22,242 nt of DNA, from the NCBI GenBank assembly GCA_031556525.1, contig JAVBSS010000020.1, positions 1 through 22,242 on the forward strand, written 5' to 3'. Numbering within the stretch: the first letter of the stretch is position 1; every line of letters begins with the position of its first letter. This DNA is from JAVBSN01 sp031556525 (GTDB lineage: Bacteria > Bacillota > Clostridia > Lachnospirales > Lachnospiraceae). A program made the position numbers and the translations under genes. Below the pieces are notes generated by a model. It ran no database searches. It worked only from the letters and a program-made list of their open reading frames with translations, and was not told where the DNA came from. This document shows positions 6,841 through 13,772 of the stretch, one piece after another.

Positions 6841-6937
6841 TGTGGCAAAGGGTGGAGTTCTTCCACCTAATGCCAACAGTTATAATGTGCCATTGCTACG
6901 TTGCAAGTCGCAGAGGGAGAAAACAGAGCATAACTGT
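6841..6937 (+). ncRNA. Candidate structured RNA in the leader of the 51-aa gene
   Basis: This patch is clearly richer in G and C than its surroundings and folds in two parts. Part one: TGGCA (6843-6847) with TGCCA (6871-6875) enclosing GGTGGA (6851-6856) with TCCACC (6862-6867). Part two: ACAGTTAT (6876-6883) with ATAACTGT (6930-6937) enclosing TTGC (6893-6896) with GCAA (6903-6906). A second TGCCA-like site (GTGCCAT, 6887-6893) offers alternative pairing. It does not match tRNA or any riboswitch I can name. It might be a cis-regulatory leader or a small RNA. Confidence 0.4.
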
Positions 6938-6972
6938 AGATTAAAAAATAATAAAGAATAAGAGGTGGTTAG

Positions 6973-7128
6973 ATGAAAAAACAAACAACAGAATTTGCAA
7001 TTCAGGCAGATAAAGGAATAGTACAACAGATTGGTAAGAGTTCAATTCTAGAACCTAAGGTAAATTACAAAGGTGCTGGCACGAAATGGTTTGATGATAC
7101 AAAACTACTTAAGACCGATAAAAAGTAA
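6973..7128 (+). CDS. 51-aa basic small protein
   Basis: ATG 6973 with AGAGGTGG four to eleven bases upstream opens a frame of 51 codons starting MKKQTTEFAI and ending KTDKK. It has a hydrophilic, lysine-rich sequence with a GAGTKWFDD patch. It sits in line with the genes on both sides and directly after the structured RNA candidate. No family is recognised. Confidence 0.55.
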   Translation: MKKQTTEFAIQADKGIVQQIGKSSILEPKVNYKGAGTKWFDDTKLLKTDKK

Positions 7129-7205
7129 TTATTTAAGTTAGAAGAAAATTATTAGCATTAATGGAATCTTAAACAAATCAGTTATGGAAAGAGTGAGGAA
7201 TTAGA

Positions 7206-7613
7206 ATGAAAGAGACAATTAGAATTAAAAAATTAGGAATAGTAGATAGTAGCAGAGTAAGCGCAATAGATGGAAGAATTGAAATTCATATACCTATCAG
7301 TTATGTAGAAGAACATCTTGAAAAGATATTTGATGAATGTACTGCTGATTATATGAAAAAGCATGAGTACATAAAGACCAACGAAGAACTTAATTATAGT
7401 GTTCGCTTGATTTTTTCGTGTGGTGGTTTTAATTCAGATAATAAAAGTGAAATAGAATTCAAATTGCTTATTATTATATGGCAGATTTCTGATGATGAAA
7501 CAGGAAAAGATACAGCGGAGTTTTATGATGATATCCAAATAACATTTGATAAGGAAGAATTAAAGATTGTTAAGAAAATGGTTATTGATGCAATATCAGA
7601 AAAATTGATATAA
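7206..7613 (+). CDS. Hypothetical protein, 135 aa
   Basis: No family is recognised. The sequence alternates beta-like stretches (RIEIHIPISYV, YSVRLIFSCGG, EFKLLIIIWQI) with a closing amphipathic helix (EELKIVKKMVIDAISEKL), suggesting a compact soluble alpha/beta protein. It is acidic overall and has no signal peptide or TM helix. GAGTGAGG lies about eleven bases before the ATG. It is the third gene of the operator-controlled run and precedes the sigma factor gene by about 54 bases. Confidence 0.6.
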   Translation: MKETIRIKKLGIVDSSRVSAIDGRIEIHIPISYVEEHLEKIFDECTADYMKKHEYIKTNEELNYSVRLIFSCGGFNSDNKSEIEFKLLIIIWQISDDETGKDTAEFYDDIQITFDKEELKIVKKMVIDAISEKLI

Positions 7614-7667
7614 AAGAGCATAACAAATTACTACATTATAGTTGATAAATGATAGGAGTATAGCTAT

Positions 7668-8219
7668 ATGGAAAGATATAAGTTACAACCACTATCGGCG
7701 GTGGAAATAAGTTTTGCAGAAGATAATCATAACTTGGTATATGGATTTATTCATAGATATGGATATAGTTTAGACTATTATGATATTGTCGTTTTCGGAT
7801 ATCTCAAAGCCGTACAAATATATCATAGAAGAAAAAGTTTACAGAATAAATATGATTTTGCATTTATCAATTGGTGGTATTGTAGGTCTGAAATAGGAAA
7901 TTACTATAGAACAGAACATGCTCAGAAGAGAAAAGCAGCAAATGAGTTGATAAGTTTAGATGCAGATTATAATGAGATGGAAAATCTATATAATTTAGTA
8001 AGTGGAACAACCACAGAAGATGATGTAGTGGAAAAAATACTTGTTTATGACATGATAGAAAAATTTTCAGGAATACAGAGGGAAATTATTCGGTTAAAAA
8101 TTGAAGGATATAATAATAAAGAAGTTTATTGTATGTTAGGTATTTCATCATCTACTTACTATAGCAAGATGAAGAAAATGAGGCTAGTATTTAAAAATAT
8201 AACTAACTATGGAAATTAA
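7668..8219 (+). CDS. Sigma-70-like RNA polymerase sigma factor
   Basis: Residues about 15-75 resemble sigma region 2: ENHNLVYGFIHRYG is the usual helix before the core-binding YYDIVVFGYLKAV (compare the normal DDLxQxGxLGL), followed by FINWWYCRSEIGNYYR, the region 2.3-2.4 DNA-melting helix. Residues about 130-178 are region 4: FSGIQREIIRLKIEGYNNKEVYCMLGISSSTYYSKMKKMR forms the HTH that reads the -35. Length (183) is that of ECF or phage factors. GGAGT precedes the ATG. It would direct polymerase to element promoters, possibly late or transfer genes outside the window; no anti-sigma gene is adjacent. Confidence 0.75.
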   Translation: MERYKLQPLSAVEISFAEDNHNLVYGFIHRYGYSLDYYDIVVFGYLKAVQIYHRRKSLQNKYDFAFINWWYCRSEIGNYYRTEHAQKRKAANELISLDADYNEMENLYNLVSGTTTEDDVVEKILVYDMIEKFSGIQREIIRLKIEGYNNKEVYCMLGISSSTYYSKMKKMRLVFKNITNYGN

Positions 8220-8248
8220 AATAGTTAAGGAAAAAAGAAGGTGAAATA

Positions 8249-8770
8249 ATGGCTATACATTTGACTAATGGAATGTATTATATTGCACATGATAAGACAG
8301 GGGCAATTATTAAAGTTAAAAAAATAGAAGAGGCACAAGATTTTTACTCGGTTGAGAGAGCTATTAAACAAACACAAAAATCACCTGGTAAATGTAGAGG
8401 TTATTACTTTGTAGATACAACACAAGTATATCCTAATAATATTATGAAGAAGCGGAATCGTAAGCATTATTCAATAGATACAAGAAAAGTGATATATGAC
8501 AAAGCTGGTGAAAAATGTGACTTGTGTGGAAGAAAAGTATTGTTTGTGGATATGACTCTAGATCATATAGTACCACTTGCAATGAATGGGAAAGATGATG
8601 TAAAGAATTTACAATGCACTTGTAGAATCTGTAATCAACTTAAGGGATCTATATTACCAGATGATTTTATGGAACGTATAACAACTATATTTATTTATCA
8701 GATGGAAAGAAAATATTCAAGCAGATTAATATGGAAAATTGTATATATAGGTTTAGATAAGCTTCTGTAA
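8249..8770 (+). CDS. HNH endonuclease
   Basis: The C-terminal half has a complete HNH core: CxxC at Cys90/Cys93, LDHIVPL with Asp105-His106, KNLQ with Asn120, and CRICN with Cys125/Cys128 and Asn129. The four cysteines bind the structural zinc and the His is catalytic. The N-terminal 60 residues (a beta-rich unit beginning IHLTNGMYYI) have no family I can name. At 173 residues it fits phage HNH nucleases. GAAGGTG precedes the ATG, 29 bases after the sigma gene. It could be a free-standing homing nuclease or a restriction-like enzyme. Confidence 0.8.
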   Translation: MAIHLTNGMYYIAHDKTGAIIKVKKIEEAQDFYSVERAIKQTQKSPGKCRGYYFVDTTQVYPNNIMKKRNRKHYSIDTRKVIYDKAGEKCDLCGRKVLFVDMTLDHIVPLAMNGKDDVKNLQCTCRICNQLKGSILPDDFMERITTIFIYQMERKYSSRLIWKIVYIGLDKLL

Positions 8771-8812
8771 GTTTTGAATAAAGCAATGCTATAGGAATGA
8801 TAAATAGTGCTT

Positions 8813-8824
8813 TATGTACCCATA
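8813..8824. promoter_or_regulatory. Sixth TATGTACCCATA operator, upstream of the RHH gene
   Basis: A perfect copy of the 12-base operator of the 6274-6394 cluster. It lies about ten bases before the -35 of the RHH gene promoter, which suggests that the RHH protein controls itself and the divergent operon. Confidence 0.75.
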
Positions 8825-8832
8825 AATAGTGA

Positions 8833-8861
8833 TTGAAATTCAAATAGAAAACGAGTATACT
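8833..8861 (+). promoter_or_regulatory. Promoter of the RHH/DUF4160 operon
   Basis: TTGAAA (about 8833-8838) and TATACT (about 8856-8861) are separated by 17 bases, a good sigma-A promoter ending about 35 bases before the RHH start. Confidence 0.65.
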
Positions 8862-8896
8862 ATATTTAATAAGATATAGAGAAAATGGAGGAAATC

Positions 8897-9130
8897 ATGG
8901 TGGCAAAGCGTACAGATAAGCAGAAAGATTCTCAAGATACTTATATGGAAAAATTGCAAGATATAAAAGTCAGAGTTCCTAAAGAATATTATGATAAAAT
9001 AAAAACTTGTGCAGATAATAAGGGATTAAGTATAAATAAGTTAGTAATTTCATTGTTAGAAAATGAAATAGGAGAGAAAATACTATCAATAAGAGAAAAA
9101 AATAAATTAGAAAAGCAAATTGAAGAATAG
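8897..9130 (+). CDS. Ribbon-helix-helix (Arc/CopG-type) regulator
   Basis: The core has the order strand-helix-helix: IKVRVPKEYYDKIKTCAD (ribbon and first helix), NKGLSINKLV (turn and second helix) and ISLLENEIG. A charged coiled tail (REKNKLEKQIEE) follows. RHH dimers bind short palindromes with the paired ribbons, matching the 12-base operators. The ATG at 8897 (MVAKRTDKQ) is preferred because GGAGG at 8887-8891 lies just before it; the in-frame ATG at 8885 overlaps that site. With an operator before its own promoter it is the best candidate for the repressor of the 5704 and 6530 genes, and perhaps the antitoxin of the two genes behind it. Confidence 0.8.
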   Translation: MVAKRTDKQKDSQDTYMEKLQDIKVRVPKEYYDKIKTCADNKGLSINKLVISLLENEIGEKILSIREKNKLEKQIEE

Positions 9131-9141
9131 GAGGTTTTAAT

Positions 9142-9414
9142 ATGTCAAATTACTATAGTACAATTAATGAAGTAGCATTAACTTTTTCAAATATCCAACG
9201 TAATGATAAGGGATTTGAAACTATAATAGCTAGATTTGAAAGACCTAATAATAATGGATTTGATTATGCAGAATGGAAACTACCTTGTATATCAAATGTA
9301 AAAGCATTTGGATTTTCTGAAGATGAAATAATGGAACAAGAAAAATATTTACGTAACAATTCAACTCTTGTATGGGAAATGGCTAGAGAGAAGGAGATGA
9401 TGTCAATTGCCTAA
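9142..9414 (+). CDS. Hypothetical protein, partner of the DUF4160 protein
   Basis: A 90-residue acidic protein with a beta-rich start (STINEVALTFSNI, FETIIARFERP) and a helical end. Family not recognised; the usual partner of DUF4160 is a DUF2442 protein, which this does not clearly resemble. AGGAGG precedes the ATG, 11 bases after the RHH stop. Its last eight bases overlap the DUF4160 gene, so the two are coupled. By position it could be the antitoxin or the second subunit of a toxin-antitoxin-like pair. Confidence 0.65.
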   Translation: MSNYYSTINEVALTFSNIQRNDKGFETIIARFERPNNNGFDYAEWKLPCISNVKAFGFSEDEIMEQEKYLRNNSTLVWEMAREKEMMSIA

Positions 9415-9664
9415 AGCGTTACTTGACTTTATGGGATATTCTTTCTTCTTCTGGTCAAATGAGAATGGAGAACCACCACATATACATGTTTGTAAGGGAA
9501 CACCATCTAAACATTCAGCTAAGTTTTGGATTCGTGATGATGAAATAATAATGGAAAACAATAATGCAGATATTCCAGCAAAGGATTTAAGAAGAATTCA
9601 GATGTATATTAGTTTGAATAAGAAAGATATCATATATGAATGGTTTAGACATTTTGGTCAATAG
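9407..9664 (+). CDS. DUF4160-domain protein
   Basis: The 85-residue product matches the DUF4160 pattern: a GYSFFFWSNE strand pair, then PPHIHV (His25, His27), a KFWI strand, and a C-terminal helix LRRIQMYISLNKKDIIYEWF. DUF4160 proteins occur in small two-gene loci and are suspected parts of toxin-antitoxin modules; their activity is not established. It starts with TTG, supported by AAGGAG ten bases upstream and by the family's MP start. It overlaps the preceding gene by eight bases and is followed by a terminator. Confidence 0.8.
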   Translation: MPKALLDFMGYSFFFWSNENGEPPHIHVCKGTPSKHSAKFWIRDDEIIMENNNADIPAKDLRRIQMYISLNKKDIIYEWFRHFGQ

Positions 9665-9675
9665 TTATAATGAGC

Positions 9676-9719
9676 AAAGCACCAATGGAAGAATACTAAT
9701 CTTCTAGAGGTGCTTTTTT
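9676..9719. terminator. Bidirectional terminator between the DUF4160 gene and the minus-strand gene
   Basis: AAAGCACC (9676-9683) pairs with GGTGCTTT (9709-9716), with an inner GAAGA/TCTTC stem, followed by a T-run. The A-run on the left side lets it work both ways. The last codons of the minus-strand gene lie inside it. Confidence 0.8.
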
Positions 9720-9967
9720 GATGGTTTGCTATTAATATTAGATGCTGCCTTTTCAAGCTCAATGGATTTCCAACGTTCATTAATAATCTGTTGATTAAGT
9801 TGGGTAATTCTTTTGTTGGTATATTTGTCTAACCAGTTCATGAGAAAATGTGGAATTAATTTATCAGGTAACTTCTGGATAATAATAAATATAACATCTT
9901 CAAGACTGTTATATATCTTGTGTAAAACCACTTTTAATTTATTGCGCTTCTTAAGTTTGATATCTAT
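9704..9967 (-). CDS. Hypothetical protein (87 aa), probable ATA start
   Basis: A basic, helical, soluble protein with no recognised family; an Ile-rich stretch (EDVIFIIIQKLP) precedes LMNWLDKYTNKRI and a polar helix ending KPSKKHL. The strand is open on both sides. AAGGAG ends at 9977 (reading leftwards). The TTG at 9976 directly adjoins it and cannot be used efficiently, whereas an in-frame ATA at 9967 lies nine bases away, the normal distance. ATA is therefore the likelier start, as in two other genes here. It is convergent with the DUF4160 operon and its end sits within the shared terminator. Confidence 0.5.
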   Translation of the reverse strand: MDIKLKKRNKLKVVLHKIYNSLEDVIFIIIQKLPDKLIPHFLMNWLDKYTNKRITQLNQQIINERWKSIELEKAASNINSKPSKKHL

Positions 9968-10071
9968 ATGGATCAACTCCTTAAAATAATTTGTAAAATG
10001 TGTAGAGAATGCAATTAGTTTTATTATTATTAAAGTATAGATTGGATTTGATAAAAAGGCAATCCTATATT

Positions 10072-10183
10072 AAGTTCCAATAATGTATCAGTTTAGGAAC
10101 TTTCTTTTATTTATGGGAAGTGTGGCAATGGCTTTGGATAGTATATACAAAATAGGAACTAAATCGTATTGAAAATAGGAACT
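10072..10183. repeat. Four TAGGAACT sites upstream of the recombinase
   Basis: AAGTTCC (10072-10078) and GGAACTT (10096-10102) form a perfect 7-base inverted pair 17 bases apart, a 31-base unit comparable in size to a tyrosine-recombinase core (two arms around a spacer). Two direct copies, TAGGAACT, follow at 10153-10160 and 10176-10183, the last ending about 20 bases before the recombinase start. They may be recombination or autoregulation sites for that protein. Confidence 0.5.
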
Positions 10184-10203
10184 TTTGAAGGAGGTAAAAG
10201 ATT

Positions 10204-10782
10204 TTGAATAAAGAAACTGTAGCACTTACTGAAGAGCAATATAGAAATATTATTTCCACAATGCGTAATGGATTTGTATGTATCGATGGTCATATAGTTA
10301 AACCTAATGTTAGAATTGCAACTGCATTGTCACTAGAAGCGAATTTGGGATTACGTATTAGTGATATATTACAGTTGAGGTTATCAGCTATTATTCGTGA
10401 TGGAGATCGATATAGATTAAACATTACAGAGCAGAAGACGAAAAAGAAAAGGGAGTTTACTGTTCCAAGTGATATTTATATCTATATACAGAACTATGCT
10501 TTAGAAAACAATATCAAACCTGATGCTAAATTATTTGATATATCAGAAAGAGCAGTTACTAAGCATTTAAAATTAGTATGCGACTATTTGGGATATAATG
10601 GAATTGGTAGTCATAGCTTTAGAAAATATTTTGCAACGAGTATTTATATAAATAATCATTATGATATAAATTTAGTTCGTGTGCTTTTACAACATTCATC
10701 AGCGGTTACAACTCAAAGATATATTGGATTACAAAGACAGGAAATAGAGGAGGCATTGCAGAAGCATATAAAGTTGTTATAG
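10204..10782 (+). CDS. Short tyrosine recombinase
   Basis: The 192-residue protein is a catalytic domain only. All active residues are visible: Arg in GLRISDIL, Lys in TEQKTKKKREF, His-x-x-Arg in SHSFRKYFAT, the second His in LLQHSSAVTTQRY and the nucleophile Tyr in QRYIG. It lacks the N-terminal arm- and core-binding domains of lambda-type integrases, like FimB/FimE-size enzymes and plasmid resolution recombinases. It starts with TTG nine bases after AAGGAGG. Because arm-binding is missing and it lies 8.5 kb from the pyrE junction, it is more likely a dimer-resolving or DNA-inverting enzyme than the integrase of the element. The four TAGGAACT sites upstream are possible substrates. Confidence 0.85.
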   Translation: MNKETVALTEEQYRNIISTMRNGFVCIDGHIVKPNVRIATALSLEANLGLRISDILQLRLSAIIRDGDRYRLNITEQKTKKKREFTVPSDIYIYIQNYALENNIKPDAKLFDISERAVTKHLKLVCDYLGYNGIGSHSFRKYFATSIYINNHYDINLVRVLLQHSSAVTTQRYIGLQRQEIEEALQKHIKLL

Positions 10783-10841
10783 AAATTATAGAATAAATTC
10801 ATAGAAATAAGGAATAAAATAACTGTTAAATTATGAATTTG

Positions 10842-10870
10842 TTGAAAAAACTGGGAAAATTATGTATAAT
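10842..10870 (+). promoter_or_regulatory. Strong sigma-A promoter of the candidate defence operon
   Basis: TTGAAA (10842-10847) and TATAAT (10865-10870) are exactly 17 bases apart. It separates the 10915 operon from the recombinase gene. Confidence 0.8.
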
Positions 10871-10914
10871 TATTATGTAGATTTGGGTAATTGTTTGATA
10901 ATAGGAGGTAATGT

Positions 10915-11799
10915 ATGACTGCACAACAACTTAAAGAAATTGCCACGTTTATTGCTTCGTTTCTTGTTGATATGACAGGAAATGAAATTTTTGAAAAATG
11001 GACTGAAAAAAGAAAAATTACAAAGATACTGAATAAAGATAGTAAAAATATAAAAAGAATATTTTATATAACTGAAAATTTAGATTTATATAATTTAATA
11101 GAAGAATTTATTATGATTTCGGCATTTAAAAATGTAGAGTTTTATTCTCTTATAGATCTAACACCAAGACAAGAGAATGAGCTTTGGGAAAAGTTTTCAG
11201 ATTATATATCTCGTGAGATGAAGGATGCTTATGTTGACATTGCATACAAAGACAAAATAGTAAAATGTATCAATCTACATAATAAAGAAATTAATGATAT
11301 AATTTTAGATAATAAGGATAGACTTCATGGTAAAGTGATGCAAAGACAATACGAATCTTTAAAAAATTCATTAAGTGATATAGTTGATATTTTAAATACT
11401 GAAACAAAATTGCAAGAACGGAATATAGAAATAGATTTCTTTCTTGAACAATTAGAGTCTATTATGAAGTCATATAGATATGATATTAATCAATTAAGAC
11501 AAAACCAAAGAATATGTATTCTGGGCACGATAATTATAGTGGTACTAATGAGTAGTTTTATACCATTATCACAAAGATATGTCGACAGCAGTGTTTTTTA
11601 TATTACTATAGACCTGTTATTAGTAATATCAGTATTATTGCTATTCGTATATTGGATAAAAACACAGGTGGATTTAAAAAAATATGAATATAAAATGAAT
11701 TGTTGTAGAAATACAATGTGGGAAATTCATAGACATTGTTATTTATATCAATTAGAAAAAGTCGATTTGTATGATAATTTTCAAACCCATATAAATTGA
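10915..11799 (+). CDS. Two-TM membrane protein with large helical N-terminal domain
   Basis: Residues 1-195 are helical and soluble, with a conserved-looking start (LVDMTGNEIFEKW, ENLDLYNLIEEFIMISAFK) that reminds me of the N-terminal helical regions found beside NACHT ATPases in Firmicutes; no ATPase is present here. Two membrane helices lie at about 200-217 and 227-248, followed by a cytoplasmic tail with paired cysteines (NCCRN). AGGAGG precedes the ATG. It begins a three-gene unit with its own promoter. A sensor-like soluble domain joined to a TM hairpin is the layout of membrane-damaging defence effectors, but no activity is shown. Confidence 0.6.
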   Translation: MTAQQLKEIATFIASFLVDMTGNEIFEKWTEKRKITKILNKDSKNIKRIFYITENLDLYNLIEEFIMISAFKNVEFYSLIDLTPRQENELWEKFSDYISREMKDAYVDIAYKDKIVKCINLHNKEINDIILDNKDRLHGKVMQRQYESLKNSLSDIVDILNTETKLQERNIEIDFFLEQLESIMKSYRYDINQLRQNQRICILGTIIIVVLMSSFIPLSQRYVDSSVFYITIDLLLVISVLLLFVYWIKTQVDLKKYEYKMNCCRNTMWEIHRHCYLYQLEKVDLYDNFQTHIN

Positions 11800-11821
11800 A
11801 TAATATGAAGGTGGTAAAAGA

Positions 11822-12658
11822 ATGATAGTTGATTTAAGTTTATTAGAAAACTCATATGACTATTTGCAAGAATCATACAAATATTATATTATGGCTGATG
11901 AAAATGGAATACACGAAGAAAAAAGATCATCATATAATAAAAAAATAAAGTGGAAAATGGCATATGTGAATTTAGTACAAGCATTAGAATTATTAATAAA
12001 AGAAGGATTAAGAAATATTGCACCTATATTAATTTATGAGGATATTGATAAAAAAATTTCGTCTGGAGCTAGAACTGTATCAGGAATGAAAGGAATAGAT
12101 CGTTTACTTAAATGCAATGAAGATTTAGTTGTAGAAGAAAATGTTGTTAGTTTTATAAAAGGGTGTATTGAAAAAAGAAATAATTTTATGCATTATGAAG
12201 TTGAGATAGATTCAAGTGAGATTAAACCTAGTTATTGTAAGCTTTTTGAAATTTATATTAAATTACATAATGAATTATTACCGAATGTAAGTGAAGTATT
12301 TAATATAATGTTAAAGGAAAAGTATTATTTATATGAAAATATTTTAGTATTTGCTAGTGGGTATGTAGTATTTCGAAATCAGGAAATGCGTTTACAAGAT
12401 AAAAATAATTTTTTAAAAGAAATGGCGAGAAATAGATATCAAAATACTTTCATTGATAAGGAGCAAAATATATATAAGAGAATTCCATACGGAAATGAAG
12501 TTAGTTATGATTTTGAAACATGGAATGAATATTGTCCAGATTGTATGGCTGCAATAGGAGAATTTCATTATGATAAATGTGATATCGAAATATGTCCGAA
12601 ATGTAGAGCACAATTATTATCATGTGATTGTGATTTGGGAATTGTAGAAGATAAGTAA
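11822..12658 (+). CDS. HEPN-domain protein with C-terminal zinc ribbon
   Basis: The N-terminal 150 residues are helical and contain EKRNNFMH, giving the HEPN motif R119-N120-xxx-H124 used by RNases of toxin and defence systems. The conserved helix pair (KMAYVNLVQALELLIKEGLR and the one holding the motif) fits that fold. The C-terminus (about 238-270) is a zinc ribbon: CPDC, then C253, CPKC and CDC. HEPN proteins with this motif generally cut RNA as dimers. AGGTGG lies before the ATG, 22 bases after the membrane-protein gene. The ribbon may bind nucleic acid. Together with its neighbour it forms a candidate anti-phage module. Confidence 0.65.
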   Translation: MIVDLSLLENSYDYLQESYKYYIMADENGIHEEKRSSYNKKIKWKMAYVNLVQALELLIKEGLRNIAPILIYEDIDKKISSGARTVSGMKGIDRLLKCNEDLVVEENVVSFIKGCIEKRNNFMHYEVEIDSSEIKPSYCKLFEIYIKLHNELLPNVSEVFNIMLKEKYYLYENILVFASGYVVFRNQEMRLQDKNNFLKEMARNRYQNTFIDKEQNIYKRIPYGNEVSYDFETWNEYCPDCMAAIGEFHYDKCDIEICPKCRAQLLSCDCDLGIVEDK

Positions 12659-12674
12659 GGTGGAATGTTATAAT

Positions 12675-12722
12675 ATGATTAAATTAAAACATTGTATAGA
12701 GAAGTTAAATGAATTGTTTTAA
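12675..12722 (+). CDS. Possible 15-aa peptide
   Basis: A tiny frame beginning MIKLKHCIEK follows AAGGTGG and fills most of the gap between two genes of the operon. It may be a coupling peptide or chance. Confidence 0.15.
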   Translation: MIKLKHCIEKLNELF

Positions 12723-12739
12723 ACAGAAAGAGGTATAAA

Positions 12740-13297
12740 ATGAGTAATGGTAAAGAAAGCTTGATACAGAGCATAAAGGTATTTTTGCAGTCAGAAGAGA
12801 AATGTATGTTTATTACTGGCACTAATCAATATAAAAAACATATAATGGTGATGTCAGTGTTAAATGAGTTGATGCCATGTTCACATATATTGTTTAGAAG
12901 TAGTGTTATGCAAAACTTAATGGATAGGGAATTTTTAGGACGATTTATATCAAAGAAACCTCAAATAGGACAAAAATTTAGGATAGGAAATAATATATAT
13001 GAGGCTGATACATTTACAAATGGTAGTTCATGGTATAAGACTAGCAATGAATTTGATGCTGCAATATTTTATCCAATTGATGCTATAGCTAGAGGTGATG
13101 TAAATATAAAATGTGTTGATAATCTTTTCAATAGTAAAGAAATTAATAAAATATTTTTAATTTCATGGACAGATTCAAAATATGATTATTCTATATTTGA
13201 TAAATATATTGACAGAAAATGTATATATGATGCTGAGGAGGAAGATATAGAATACCATAATAGAGTATTAGAGATTATTGATAATATAAAAAGATAA
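12740..13297 (+). CDS. Hypothetical protein with degenerate P-loop
   Basis: The start of this 185-residue protein looks like an ATPase: a helix, then a hydrophobic strand CMFIT and GTNQYKKH (residues 27-34) where a Walker A motif GxxxxGKS/T would stand. The second glycine is lysine and the Ser/Thr is histidine, so nucleotide hydrolysis is unlikely. Later strands with Asp (EFDAAIFYPIDA, KIFLISWTDS) take the place of Walker B and sensor strands. I have a recollection of similar unnamed proteins on Firmicute mobile elements but no function. It is the last gene of the promoter-terminator unit, with AAAGAGG before its ATG. Confidence 0.6.
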   Translation: MSNGKESLIQSIKVFLQSEEKCMFITGTNQYKKHIMVMSVLNELMPCSHILFRSSVMQNLMDREFLGRFISKKPQIGQKFRIGNNIYEADTFTNGSSWYKTSNEFDAAIFYPIDAIARGDVNIKCVDNLFNSKEINKIFLISWTDSKYDYSIFDKYIDRKCIYDAEEEDIEYHNRVLEIIDNIKR

Positions 13298-13740
13298 TAG
13301 TTCGACAATGTTTGTATAAAAAAGTGTGTATTCTTTGTAAATATTGGGATTTTGGGGTTTATATAGAATTATAATATTATAAAAAGTATAAAAATAAGAA
13401 ATATTTAGGTAAGTTCGATAAATATATATTATTTTAATAATTAAATCTGTGATTTCTAATGTTAGACATAGAAAAGCAGATTTATTTTCATTATAATAAC
13501 ATATAAAAATGATATGAAATAGGTGGAATAAGTGAGTTCGATGTTGTGTTCGACCAGAATAGATAGTTATAAAATGATAGAAATTCTAATGCTGAGAATT
13601 CTGACAAATGAGAATAAAAACAGTAAATATGATTCAAATACTTGGAAATAAAGAGTTTTAGGACTTTTAATAATTATTGGTTATTAAGTTCGGAGTAAAA
13701 AGTTAATAGATAGTGTGTGAATGAAATAGTATATAAGAAA
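13298..13740. repeat. Gene-free region with GTTCGA repeats
   Basis: No gene is seen. GTTCGAC or GTTCGAT occurs at 13300-13306, 13413-13419, 13536-13542 and 13548-13554, and GTTCGG at 13688-13693. In DNA this poor in G and C the same GC-containing word repeated five times is notable; two copies lie 12 bases apart. It might be a partition or regulator site. A hairpin terminator lies at 13442-13489. Confidence 0.45.
13442..13489 (+). terminator. Stem-loop terminator after the 10915-13297 operon
   Basis: TAAATCTG (13442-13449) pairs with CAGATTTA (13477-13484) and TTTCTA (13453-13458) with TAGAAA (13469-13474); TTTTC follows. Confidence 0.6.
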
Positions 13741-13769
13741 AAAGGATATTGCATAAAACAATATCCTTG
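13735..13769 (-). terminator. Terminator of the XRE regulator gene
   Basis: AAAGGATATTG (13741-13751) pairs with CAATATCCTT (13759-13768). Read on the minus strand the stem is followed by a T-rich tail, directly after the regulator's stop. Confidence 0.85.
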
Positions 13770-13772
13770 TAG

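Noticed and set aside
6841..6937. tRNA or known riboswitch
   Set aside because: No T-loop, anticodon arm or acceptor stem can be drawn, and no riboswitch core was recognised.
10204..10782. The recombinase as the element's main integrase
   Set aside because: It lacks the arm-binding and core-binding domains and is 8.5 kb from the junction; the true integrase is more likely near the unseen end. Not excluded.
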